The notes under the pieces: model-generated
The model's database searches: none
The model's input: the letters and a program-made list of their open reading frames with translations, nothing else
What the model was told of the DNA's origin: nothing
NCBI GenBank assembly: GCA_028281785.1
Contig: JANQJG010000214.1
Span: 62,001 to 126,000 of the forward strand
DNA length: 64,000 bases
Direction of reading: 5' to 3'
Source: Rhodospirillales bacterium
GTDB lineage: Bacteria > Pseudomonadota > Alphaproteobacteria > Rhodospirillales > Shumkoniaceae
Shown here: one piece after another, positions 43,983-53,828 of the stretch
Layout: each line of letters starts with the position of its first letter
How positions within the stretch are numbered: the first letter of the stretch is position 1
Made by a program: the position numbers and the translations under genes

Positions 43983-45422
43983 ATGACGCAGACGACACAT
44001 ATCAAGGCCGCCGATTGGGTAATCGCCTGGGAGAAAGAGGCCGACCGCCATGTCTACCTTCGGGACGCCGATGTCGTCTTTTCCCGCGACCGCCTGGTCT
44101 TCGTCGGCTCGGGATATGACGGCCAGGCGGACGAGGTCATCGACGGTCGCGGCCTCATGGTCATGCCTGGGCTCGTCGACCTCCACAGCCACCCCCTGCA
44201 CGAGCCCATCTATCGCGGGTTCTCTGAGGAACTCGGCAACCCCAAGCTCTATCAGAGCGGCCTCTACGACCTGAAACCCCTGCTTCGAATCCGCGATCCC
44301 GAGAGCATGCCCGTTTCCGCCGAGGTTGCCTTTTGCGAGATGCTACTGAGCGGGATCACCACCCTCGCCGACCTCTCCTTTCCCAATCCGAGCTGGATCG
44401 AAAAGCTGGCGCAGAGCGGTTTGCGCGGCTATGTCGCGCCCATGTACCGGGAGGCCGCCTGGTACACGGAGAACGGCCACGAGATCAAGTTCCGCTGGGA
44501 CGAGGTGGCCGGCCGCAAGGCCTTCGACGAGGCGGTCGCTTTCTGCGAGCAGGCCGAGAGCCATCCCAGCGGCCGCCTCAAGGCGATGCTCTGCCCGGCC
44601 CAGATCGACACCTGCACCGAGGGCCTTCTCCGGGACAGCCTCGCCGTTGCCAAGGAAAAGGGCTGGCCGCTGCAGACCCACATGGCCCAGAGCGTGGTCG
44701 AGTTCAACGAGATGACCCGCCGCCATGGCGTCACTCCGGTGCAATGGGCGCATGGGATCGGCATCCTCGGGCCAGAGACCATCCTCGCCCATGTCGTTTT
44801 CATTGACGAGCATTCCTGGGTGCACTGGCCGACGCAGGACGACCTTCGGCTGCTCGCGGAAACCGGGACCTCGGTCGTTCATTGCCCGATGGTGATCTCC
44901 CGCTACGGCCTGACCATGCAGCATCTCGGGAAATACATCGCGCGGGGAGTTAACGTCGCGATCGGCACCGACACCCAGCCCCAGAACATGATCGAGGAGA
45001 TGCGCTGCGCCGCCTATTACGGCCGCATCGCCGCCGGTCAAATTCACTGCCTGACGACCGGCCAAGTGTTCCACGCCGCCACGGCGGCCGGCGCCAAGGC
45101 TTTGGGACGCGATGACATCGGCGGCCTAGCGCCCGGGATGAAGGCCGACCTGGTGCTCGTCGACCTCAACCATCCCTTCATGAAGCCCGTCCGCGACCCC
45201 CTGCGCAGCCTCATCTATTCGGCCGCCGACCGGGCTGTCCGCGACGTTTATGTGGACGGTGTCAAGGTCGTGGGAGACGGCAAGGTGCTCACCATGGACC
45301 ACCAGGCCGCCTGCAACCGCCTGCAGGAAATTCAGAAACAGGTCGGCGCGGATACGGCGAAGCTGGACTATGCCGGTCGTACTCTCGAAGACATTTCGCC
45401 GCTCACCCTGCCACTCGCCTGA
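43983..45422 (+). CDS. Amidohydrolase, TRZ/ATZ type, copy D
   Basis: The 479-residue protein is the most divergent copy. The first metal pair is HSH (H68, S69, H70) instead of HTH; later residues are H233 and Q236 (QTHMAQS), LAHVVFIDE and AIGTDTQPQN. It has a one-residue insertion before H233 and HCPMVISRYG at strand 7. It starts 26 bp after copy C and ends at a bidirectional hairpin, so the array A-D is a four-gene operon. Confidence 0.88.
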   Translation: MTQTTHIKAADWVIAWEKEADRHVYLRDADVVFSRDRLVFVGSGYDGQADEVIDGRGLMVMPGLVDLHSHPLHEPIYRGFSEELGNPKLYQSGLYDLKPLLRIRDPESMPVSAEVAFCEMLLSGITTLADLSFPNPSWIEKLAQSGLRGYVAPMYREAAWYTENGHEIKFRWDEVAGRKAFDEAVAFCEQAESHPSGRLKAMLCPAQIDTCTEGLLRDSLAVAKEKGWPLQTHMAQSVVEFNEMTRRHGVTPVQWAHGIGILGPETILAHVVFIDEHSWVHWPTQDDLRLLAETGTSVVHCPMVISRYGLTMQHLGKYIARGVNVAIGTDTQPQNMIEEMRCAAYYGRIAAGQIHCLTTGQVFHAATAAGAKALGRDDIGGLAPGMKADLVLVDLNHPFMKPVRDPLRSLIYSAADRAVRDVYVDGVKVVGDGKVLTMDHQAACNRLQEIQKQVGADTAKLDYAGRTLEDISPLTLPLA

Positions 45423-45442
45423 CAGGACAAGCGATTAAAAGA

Positions 45443-45471
45443 GAGGGGAGCACCGGTACGGCGCTCCCCTC
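45443..45471. terminator. Bidirectional terminator hairpin between convergent operons
   Basis: GAGGGGAGC at 45443-45451 pairs with GCTCCCCTC at 45463-45471. Read on the minus strand it is followed by TCTTTT, a fair U-run, so it probably ends the second peptide-ABC operon; read on the plus strand it is followed by a less regular T-rich stretch at 45477-45493 and may also stop the amidohydrolase array. A second small hairpin, GTCCGC/GCGGAC, lies at 45499-45516. Confidence 0.7.
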
Positions 45472-45537
45472 CTGTCGTTTGCCTGGCCTTTTTGGCTTGT
45501 CCGCCCTGTAGCGGACGAGTTGTCAGGACAGGCGTGT

Positions 45538-47124
45538 TCACGGCATCTGGACGTAGCGCAGCATCAGGACGTTGTTGGCGGGCTGCGCCACCTTGACGCC
45601 GTTCCGAACACCCCAGACCAGCGTCTGGCTGTGGAGGGGAATCGCGCCGATCTCCTCCTTGTGCAGCTTGAACGCCTCGTTGATGTAGAGCTGCCGCTGC
45701 TCCGGATTCGTCTCCTTGCCGATCAGCTCGGTCAGCTCGTCGAGCCGGTTGTTGGAATAGCCCTGAGGGTTGTAGACGCCCTTCTTGCCATCCCAGCTAT
45801 GGGCAAGGTTGATCAGCACGTTGTGGGCATCCAGGGTGGTCGAGGCCGCCCAGCCGAGCAGGAACATGTCCGCATTGCCCTGGCGAAGCGTGGGTGACCA
45901 TTTCGCCTTCGGCATGCTGTTCAGCTTGACCTTGACGCCGACCTTCGCCCACATGCCGACGGCGGCGACGCAGATCGCCTCGTCATTGATGTAGCGGTCG
46001 TTCGGGCAGACCAGCTCGACCTCGAAGCCGTCCGGGTACCCCGCCTCGGCCAGGAGCTTCTTCGCCGCCTCCGGATCATAGGAGAGGACGCGGCCGTCCA
46101 TGCTCGAATGGTATCCGCCGAGGAAGCGGGACATGATCACGCCGACGATCTCGGAATGGCCGCGCATGACCTTGGCCTTGATCGTGTCCATGTCCAGCGC
46201 CTGGAACATGGCCTGGCGCACGCGCAGATCGCTTAAGGGATTCTTGCCCTTGACGTTCGACGACGGAAGCTCGTCCGCGCTCATTCTCCAGCCGAAGAAG
46301 AGGGTGCGCAGCGCCGGCGCCTCAAGGACCTCGTAGCCGGCGGTGTTGTTGATGCGGCCGATATCCTGCAGCGGCACGGGGTACATCATGTCGAGCTCGC
46401 CCGAGATCAGCGCCGCGACACGGGTCGCCGCCGACTTGATAGGGCGGAAGATCACCTTGGTCAGGTTGTGCTTCTTGTTCGCGTTGTCCCACCAGTCCGG
46501 ATTGACGACCATGATGGTCTGATCGTCGGGGCGGTAGCTCTCGAGAATGAACGGGCCGGTGCCCATGGCATGGCGGATCGTATAGCCCTCTTCGCCCTTG
46601 CCGGGGTCGACCGGATCGAGGGCGTTGTGCTCCACCAGCCATTCTTGGTCGAACATCATCATGTTGCTGAGGTCGCTCAGCAGCGTCGGATACGGGGCAT
46701 GGGTTTCCACGTCCACGGTGAAATCATCGACCTTGCGGATGTCCTTCACCGCGATCAGCGCGCCTTTCCACGGCGAACGCTCGTCCGTTCCCCGCTTGTA
46801 GGTCGTAATCACGTCGTCGGCGTTGAACGGATTGCCGTTGTGGAACTTGACTCCTTCGCGGAGGTAGAACCGCCAAACGGTCGGCGACAGCAGTTCCCAG
46901 CGGGTGGCGAGCTCGGGCTCGATCTTCAGGTTCTCGTCATACCGAACGAGGCCTTCCATGACGTTTGCGATCACCGCGTCGGTGAACGTCTCGCGACGGG
47001 CCTGCGGATCCATCTCCGCCGCGTCTCCCTGATAGGCCCAGCGGAACGTCTTCGCCGCGGCCGGGTCACTGACTCCGATCATGGCGACGGCCGCTGCTGC
47101 GCATGCTAGCGCGAGTCTTTTCAT
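45538..47124 (-). CDS. Extracellular solute-binding protein, family 5 (peptide/nickel type), second system
   Basis: The ATG at 47124, behind GAGGAG, opens a signal peptide (MKRLALACAAAAVAMIGV, cleaved near AAAK); total length is 528 residues, normal for DppA-like proteins. Landmarks are NVMEGLVRYDENLKIEPELATRWE near residue 55, VRQAMFQALDMDTIKAKV in the middle and YINEAFKLHKEEIGAIPLH near the end. Here the binding protein is the last gene of its operon instead of the first. Neighbouring amidohydrolases on both sides suggest a nitrogenous small molecule or peptide as ligand. Confidence 0.93.
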   Translation of the reverse strand: MKRLALACAAAAVAMIGVSDPAAAKTFRWAYQGDAAEMDPQARRETFTDAVIANVMEGLVRYDENLKIEPELATRWELLSPTVWRFYLREGVKFHNGNPFNADDVITTYKRGTDERSPWKGALIAVKDIRKVDDFTVDVETHAPYPTLLSDLSNMMMFDQEWLVEHNALDPVDPGKGEEGYTIRHAMGTGPFILESYRPDDQTIMVVNPDWWDNANKKHNLTKVIFRPIKSAATRVAALISGELDMMYPVPLQDIGRINNTAGYEVLEAPALRTLFFGWRMSADELPSSNVKGKNPLSDLRVRQAMFQALDMDTIKAKVMRGHSEIVGVIMSRFLGGYHSSMDGRVLSYDPEAAKKLLAEAGYPDGFEVELVCPNDRYINDEAICVAAVGMWAKVGVKVKLNSMPKAKWSPTLRQGNADMFLLGWAASTTLDAHNVLINLAHSWDGKKGVYNPQGYSNNRLDELTELIGKETNPEQRQLYINEAFKLHKEEIGAIPLHSQTLVWGVRNGVKVAQPANNVLMLRYVQMP

Positions 47125-47273
47125 TGGGCTGCTCCTCTGTCTGATGTTGAGATTGTGTTTTCCTCCGGCGGCGTTTCCCGCCGCTTCGAAATCATGAAGG
47201 TCTTGAAAACCGGAACGGGCCTTCCGTGCCGTCCTTCTTACATATGCCCCCATCTTTTCCCTTGCCCCCACTT

Positions 47274-48348
<1,075 letters not shown>

Positions 48349-48356
<8 letters not shown>

Positions 48357-49344
48357 CGGCGGTCTCCTTGTCGAACAGCCAGCAGGCGACCTGCGACTTG
48401 TCCTCCTGAGCCAGGTCCGGCCGCTCCACAAAACATCTGTCGAAGGCATGGGGGCAGCGCGGGTTGAAGGCGCATCCGGGCGGGATCTCGGTGAGCCTCG
48501 GCATCGATCCATGGATCTGGGTCAACTCATCGATGTCGTGGCCGATGTTCGGGATCGATCCCATCAGCCCATGCGTATAGGGATGCTTGGCGTTCTTGAT
48601 GACCTCGCGAACCGGCCCGATCTCGGCGATGCGCCCCGCATACATGACGGCCACGCGGTCGCAGGTCTCCGCGATGACGCCCATGTCGTGGGTGATCAGC
48701 AGGACCGCCGTCTTATGGTCGCGGCAGAGTCGCTTCAGCACGCGGATGATCTGCGCCTGGATCGACACATCCAAGGCCGTGGTCGGCTCGTCGGCGACGA
48801 CCAGCCGGGGGTTCGTGCACAGGGCCAGGGCGATCACCACGCGTTGGCGCATGCCGCCCGAGAACTGGTGCGGATACTGGTCGATCCGCCGTTCGGGCGC
48901 GGGGATGCCGACCTCGGCCAGCAGCTCGATGCTGTGTTGCCGTGCCTCTGCGAGCGTCATGTCCATATGGGTCGTGATCGTCTCGATCAGCTGGCGGCCG
49001 ATAGTGTAGAGGGGGTTGAGGCTGGTCAGCGGGTCCTGGAAGACGGCGCCGATCTTCTTCCCCCGGATGCGGCGCATCCGATCATGCGGAAGGTTGTCGA
49101 TGCGGTCGCCCCCGAGAACGATCGTTCCGGACGCAACCCGCCCTGGCGGCTCGAGAAGACCGAAGATCGCCGTGCCGGTGAGCGACTTGCCGGCGCCCGA
49201 CTCCCCCACAAGACCCAGAACCTCGCCCGGCATGATCTCGAACGAGACGTCGTCGACGGCCGTCAACACGCCGCGGCGGGTGGGAAACTCGACGCGCAAT
49301 CCCTGCACCTGAAGGACGGGTCGGTTGCTGAGTTCGGCGTCCAT
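48349..49344 (-). CDS. Peptide/nickel-type ABC transporter ATPase (DppD-like), second system
   Basis: The ATG at 49344 shares its A with the stop of the permease gene (TGATG). The product has 331 residues with Walker A GLVGESGAGKSLTG, signature FSGGMRQRVVIA, Walker [13 protein letters not shown], switch [10 protein letters not shown] and a C-terminal CAFNPRCPHAFDRC. It pairs with the downstream ATPase. Confidence 0.93.
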
Positions 49345-50279
49345 CAGCGCAGCTTCGGGTTGAGGGCGTCGCGCAGCCAATCCCCCAGGAGATTGACCGA
49401 CAGCGTCAGAATCACCAGCACCGCGCCGGGAAAGATCGTGATCCACCACAATCCGGAAAACAGAAAATCATTGCCGATACGGATCAGGGTGCCCAGGGAG
49501 GGCTCCGTCGGCGGCACGCCCACGCCGAGGAAGGACAGCGTCGCTTCGGTCAGCACGGCGAGCGCGAAGTTGATCGTCGCGATGACGAGGACCGGCCCCA
49601 TGATGTTCGGCAGGATGTGGCGCAGCATGATGAAGAAGGGATGGCGCCCCATGATCCGCGCGGCCTGCACGTATTCCTTGTTCTTCTCGACCATGCAGGA
49701 GCCACGGACCGTGCGCGCGAACAGGACCCAGTGCGAAATGCCAATCGCGAAGATCATGACATAGATCGCCAGCCCCTCGCGCAGCTCGCCGGGCAGGATT
49801 CCCCGCGCCAGCCCGTCGATCAGAAGGGCGATGAGGATGGCGGGAAAGCTGAGCTGGACATCGGCAATCCGCATCAGAACCGCGTCCAACGTTCCCCCGA
49901 CATAACCGCTGATCAGCCCGATGGGGATCCCGACCGCCATCGCGAACAGAATACTGAAGAAGCCGACGGCCATCGAAACCCGCGACCCGTAAAGGATCGC
50001 CGAGAGCATGTCGCGTCCCTGATTGTCGGTGCCGAGGATGAAACGCGGATCGCCATCCTCCATCCAGAACGGCGGATACTCGGCGTCGATCAGGTTGTAG
50101 GTCGTCGGATCGAACGGATTGTGGGTCGACAACAGCGGCGCGCAGATCGCCGAGGAGATCATGATGAACGTCACCAGCGCGGCGATGACGGCCACCTTCG
50201 ACTGGCGGAAGCTGTAAACGATGTCGCCGTCGAGGAAGCGGCGGATGCCCCCCCACAAATCCTGTGCGATGGCCGTCAT
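49344..50279 (-). CDS. Peptide/nickel-type ABC transporter permease (DppC-like), second system
   Basis: The 311-residue protein has a normal short loop after the first helix, then GTDNQGRDMLSAILYGSR opening the transmembrane core, five helices, and an EAA loop ARIMGRHPFFIMLRHILPN. Unlike the first system's DppC it has no enlarged periplasmic loop. GGGGAGAG precedes the ATG. Confidence 0.93.
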   Translation of the reverse strand: MTAIAQDLWGGIRRFLDGDIVYSFRQSKVAVIAALVTFIMISSAICAPLLSTHNPFDPTTYNLIDAEYPPFWMEDGDPRFILGTDNQGRDMLSAILYGSRVSMAVGFFSILFAMAVGIPIGLISGYVGGTLDAVLMRIADVQLSFPAILIALLIDGLARGILPGELREGLAIYVMIFAIGISHWVLFARTVRGSCMVEKNKEYVQAARIMGRHPFFIMLRHILPNIMGPVLVIATINFALAVLTEATLSFLGVGVPPTEPSLGTLIRIGNDFLFSGLWWITIFPGAVLVILTLSVNLLGDWLRDALNPKLR

Positions 50280-50289
50280 CGCTCTCCCC

Positions 50290-51282
50290 TCAACTCGTGT
50301 AGCCGCCGGCCACGGCCCGGTCGATGCGGAGCCGCGGGTCGACCGCGTAGTAGAGGAGATCGACGATCAGATTGATGATGACGAAAATCAGCGCGATCAT
50401 CATCAGGTAGGCGCCCATCACCGGGATATCGACATTGTGGACGGCCTGGATGAACAGGAAGCCCATGCCCGGCCACTGGAAGACCGTTTCGGTGATGATG
50501 GCGAAGGCGATCAGGGAGCCGAGCTTCATGCCGGCGACGGTGATCACCGGCACCAGCGTGTTCTTGAGGGCATGGCCGAAATTGATCGAGCGATCCGTGA
50601 GGCCCCTGGCACGGGCGAACTTGATGTAGTCGGTCCGCAGGACCTCCAGCATCTCGGTCCGCACGAGGCGCATCAGAAGGGTCATCTGAAAGAGCCCGAG
50701 GGTGATCGACGGCAGAATCAGGGCCTTCAGCCCGCTTACCGTCAGGAAGCCCGTCGTCCACCAGCCCAGATCGACGACCTCCCCGCGCCCGAAGGACGGC
50801 AGGACGTTGAGGAACACGGAAAAGATGAGGATCAGGATGATCCCGGTGAGAAATGTCGGCATGGATATGCCGAAAAGCGAAACCGCCTGAAGTACCTCGC
50901 TGGTGACCGTGTTTCGATGCAGCCCGGTATAGACACCGAGGGGAATTCCGATCACGAGGGCGACGATGCTCGCGCACAGCACCAGTTCCAACGTCGCCGG
51001 CAGGCGATCAGCGATCAATTCGGCAACGGGGCGCTTGTTGCGATAGGAGATGCCGAGATCGCCGCGAAGGCAATTGAGGATGTAGCGGCCGAACTGGACG
51101 ATTGCCGGATCGTCGAGGCCGAGCCTTTCGGCGAGCTCCTGTCGGAACTCGGCGGTGTCGTCCTCCGCCGCCATCGATTCGATCGGATCGCCGACATAAC
51201 GAAACAGCGCGAAGGCAACCATGCCCACGGCCAGCATGACCAGCAAAGCCTGAAAAAGTCGCCTCAAGACGAAAGCGATCAT
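50290..51282 (-). CDS. Peptide/nickel-type ABC transporter permease (DppB-like), second system
   Basis: The 330-residue protein starts with the DppB first helix (FVLRRLFQALLVMLAVGMVAF), has the periplasmic segment LGLDDPAIVQFGRYILNCLRGDLG and the EAA loop RARGLTDRSINFGHALKN. It is the first gene of the operon B-C-D-F-binding protein. Confidence 0.93.
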   Translation of the reverse strand: MIAFVLRRLFQALLVMLAVGMVAFALFRYVGDPIESMAAEDDTAEFRQELAERLGLDDPAIVQFGRYILNCLRGDLGISYRNKRPVAELIADRLPATLELVLCASIVALVIGIPLGVYTGLHRNTVTSEVLQAVSLFGISMPTFLTGIILILIFSVFLNVLPSFGRGEVVDLGWWTTGFLTVSGLKALILPSITLGLFQMTLLMRLVRTEMLEVLRTDYIKFARARGLTDRSINFGHALKNTLVPVITVAGMKLGSLIAFAIITETVFQWPGMGFLFIQAVHNVDIPVMGAYLMMIALIFVIINLIVDLLYYAVDPRLRIDRAVAGGYTS

Positions 51283-51575
51283 CGTGCTCCCTGCGTCCTT
51301 TTCGTTTTGAGCCCCCGGCCGCGGGTAGATCGGACCGTCAGGTTATCTCGCACGCCTACCTTTCCGGAATAAAGACTGGCGGCTTCCATATCAAGCTTTT
51401 CCAGGCCATTTCCGGGGCTTCCGGGGGTCAGCTTCGGGAGGGGTGAAGGTCAAACAGCCTTTATGAGCGTTCAACCCAGCGTTACACAAACGTTGAGGTA
51501 GAGATGCTTAAGCCCGAAACCCAATAGATTTATAATCTTCAATTAAATGCTACTTAAAGTTATATCAGACCTCGA
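51283..51575 (-). promoter_or_regulatory. 293-bp gap upstream of the second peptide-ABC operon
   Basis: No gene is visible. The right half (51480-51560) is AT-rich and probably holds the dppB promoter or the end of the carbamoylase transcript. On the minus strand TTGTGT and TCATAA are 17 bases apart near 51493-51465, a weak candidate only. I see no operator-like palindrome or terminator. Confidence 0.35.
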
Positions 51576-52514
51576 TCATCCTGAAGGAGGCCTTACTCCC
51601 ACCTGCTCCGTGATTCGCCGATAGTGCTCGATGCGCCGGTGCTTGTCGAAATTGAACACCGTGCGTTTGACGTAATCGCCGACATCGAGATCGCAGTCGA
51701 AGGCGATCACCTCGTCCTCCTCGCCCAGCGCTCGCGCCACCACCTCGCCGGTTGGCGCGATGATGCACGACCCGCCGATCAGGTGATGGCCATCCTCCCG
51801 CCCCGCCTTCGCAGCCGCCACCACCCATGTACCGTTCTGATAGGCGCCGGCCTGCATGGTCAGCAGATGGTGGAACATCCTCAGATGAACAGGTTCGTCG
51901 TGGAAGATGTTCCGCGACGGCGTGTTGAAGCCGAGCGCGATCAGCTCCGCCCCCTGCAGCCCCATCACCCTGAAGGTCTCCGGCCAGCGCCGATCGTTGC
52001 AGATGCACATGCCGAGGACGCCGCCACAGGCCCGCCAGACCGGAAAGCCCAGATCGCCGACATCGAAGTACCGTTTCTCCAGATGCTGAAAGGGCGCCTC
52101 GGGCAGATGCTCGGCGTGCCCCGGCAGGTGCACCTTGCGATACTTGCCGAGGATTCGTCCGCCGCCGTCGACCAAAATCGAGGTGTTGTAGCGCTTGGCC
52201 GCGCCCCCCTCTTCCGTCAGCTCCGCATAGCCGAGGTAGAAGGCCATGCCCAGCCGCGACGCCTCCTCGAAAAGGGGCCGGGTCTCGGGGCCCGGCATCT
52301 CACGCTCGAAATAGGTATCGACCTCCGCCTGGTCGGTCATCCAGTAGCGAGGAAAGAAGGTGGTCAGCGCGAGTTCCGGGAACACGACCAGCTTACACCC
52401 CGCCCCGTGGGCCTGCCGCAGCATGTCGAGCAGGCGATTGACCACGCTTGTCCGATCTTCCGCCCTGTGGATGGGGCCGAGCTGAGCCGCAGCAACCTTC
52501 AAAAGACGAGCCAT
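51576..52514 (-). CDS. N-carbamoyl-D-amino-acid hydrolase (nitrilase superfamily)
   Basis: The 312-residue protein has the nitrilase-superfamily triad at the positions known from the Agrobacterium N-carbamoyl-D-amino acid amidohydrolase: E47 (VFPELALTTFFPR), K127 (GKYRKVHLPGH) and C172 (CICNDRRWPET). The surrounding phrases FQHLEKRYFDVGDLGFPV and FHHLLTMQAGAYQNG are also characteristic of that enzyme. It converts N-carbamoyl-D-amino acids to D-amino acids, CO2 and ammonia. It is the last gene of a cluster with a TRAP transporter and two amidohydrolases, one of which could open the ring that yields the carbamoyl compound. Confidence 0.93.
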   Translation of the reverse strand: MARLLKVAAAQLGPIHRAEDRTSVVNRLLDMLRQAHGAGCKLVVFPELALTTFFPRYWMTDQAEVDTYFEREMPGPETRPLFEEASRLGMAFYLGYAELTEEGGAAKRYNTSILVDGGGRILGKYRKVHLPGHAEHLPEAPFQHLEKRYFDVGDLGFPVWRACGGVLGMCICNDRRWPETFRVMGLQGAELIALGFNTPSRNIFHDEPVHLRMFHHLLTMQAGAYQNGTWVVAAAKAGREDGHHLIGGSCIIAPTGEVVARALGEEDEVIAFDCDLDVGDYVKRTVFNFDKHRRIEHYRRITEQVGVRPPSG

Positions 52515-52575
52515 GCGATGAGTTCCTCAATCAATGTCTTCATGCCGAAATCCCTGGCCGGATCGCTCCGGGGGA

Positions 52576-53784
52576 TCACCCGGCCGGATCTTCGATAGCC
52601 TTCAGATAGGCGCCGTCCCGTGCAACGATCCGGCCGTTCTTGAGGACCAGCTTGCGTGGCGGATGCGCGACCACCGCCTCCGGAACGCATTGGGCATCGA
52701 CCACGCAGAGGTCCGCCGGCGCACCCGGAGCCAGCCCCCAGGGGCTGTCGCCCCGAACCCGCGCCGCCGCCGCGGTCACCATGTCGAAGACCGCCATCAG
52801 ATCTTCGTCGCGGCGGAAATCCGCCCGCCAGCCGATCAGCATGGCACGCTCCAGCATGTCGCCGCTGCCGTAGGGCGACCAGGTATCGCGGATGTCGTCA
52901 TTGCCCGCGAACACCTCGACGCCGGCCGCACGCAGGCGCAGGATCGGCGGCAGGTAGAACCCGCCAGCGCCGTGGGTGACCAGGGAAACGCCGGCCCGCG
53001 CCATGCGCTCCGCCGTCTCGTCGCTTTTCCTCTCGGAGACCATCGCCAGGCTGAAGCCATGGCTGACCGTAACCTTGCCCTGCATGCCGTGGGACTCGGC
53101 GCGCTCGCAGATGCGCTCGATGGAATGGATCCCCGCCTCGCCCGGCTCGTGCAGGTGGATGTCGATGCCGACGCCGTGCCTTTCGGCGACATCGAAGATA
53201 CCGTCCAGCTGGCCGACCGCGTCATGGTCGACGACCAAGGGGTCCATGCCGCCCACCAGATCGGCGCCGGCGCGGATCGCCTCGTCGAGCACGTCGAGCG
53301 TACCCGGCCGGCTGACGACGCCGCTTTGCGGAAAGGCGACGATCTGGATATCGACCCGGTCACGATAGCGTTCGCGCGCCCGCAGCATGCTCTCCAAACG
53401 CGTAAGCCGGATGTCGGTGTCGACATCGATATGGGTGCGCATATGGGAGGTGCCGAAGGCGACGCAGATCTCGATCAGGGTCGCGGCGCGCTCCTCGACC
53501 GGAAGGTTAAGCCGCTTCTCCGTGGTTTTTTCCGTCTCGATACGGCTCCATCGGGTCGGGCCGGCCTGATACGGCAACCATTTGCGGCCGATCAACGTCT
53601 TGTCCAGATGCATATGCCCGTCCGTAAAGCCGGGCAGGACAAGGGCGCCCCCGAGATCGATCCGCCTTGCCTCGCCGTTCGCGACGTCGCCGATATCGGC
53701 GATCCGTCCTTCGCCGATTGCGATATTGCCCTTGGAACCGTCGGGCAGCAGGGCATTTGCGAGAACGTAGTCCGTTCGGCTCAT
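52576..53784 (-). CDS. Cytosine-deaminase-like amidohydrolase
   Basis: The ATG at 53784 gives 402 residues. Motifs follow the cytosine/isocytosine deaminase (CodA) group: DGHMHLDKTLIG for the first metal ligands, DIHLHEPGE in place of CodA HCDE, VSHGFSL, and AGNDDIRDTWSPYGSGDMLERA, which matches the CodA region around its strand-8 Asp. Characterised relatives deaminate cytosine, creatinine or similar small cyclic amidines. It begins 44 bp after the ATZ-like gene stops. Confidence 0.88.
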   Translation of the reverse strand: MSRTDYVLANALLPDGSKGNIAIGEGRIADIGDVANGEARRIDLGGALVLPGFTDGHMHLDKTLIGRKWLPYQAGPTRWSRIETEKTTEKRLNLPVEERAATLIEICVAFGTSHMRTHIDVDTDIRLTRLESMLRARERYRDRVDIQIVAFPQSGVVSRPGTLDVLDEAIRAGADLVGGMDPLVVDHDAVGQLDGIFDVAERHGVGIDIHLHEPGEAGIHSIERICERAESHGMQGKVTVSHGFSLAMVSERKSDETAERMARAGVSLVTHGAGGFYLPPILRLRAAGVEVFAGNDDIRDTWSPYGSGDMLERAMLIGWRADFRRDEDLMAVFDMVTAAAARVRGDSPWGLAPGAPADLCVVDAQCVPEAVVAHPPRKLVLKNGRIVARDGAYLKAIEDPAG

Positions 53785-53828
53785 CTCCGAGGTCTCCCTG
53801 TATCGATCGCCCACAGCCGCTCGAAAGA

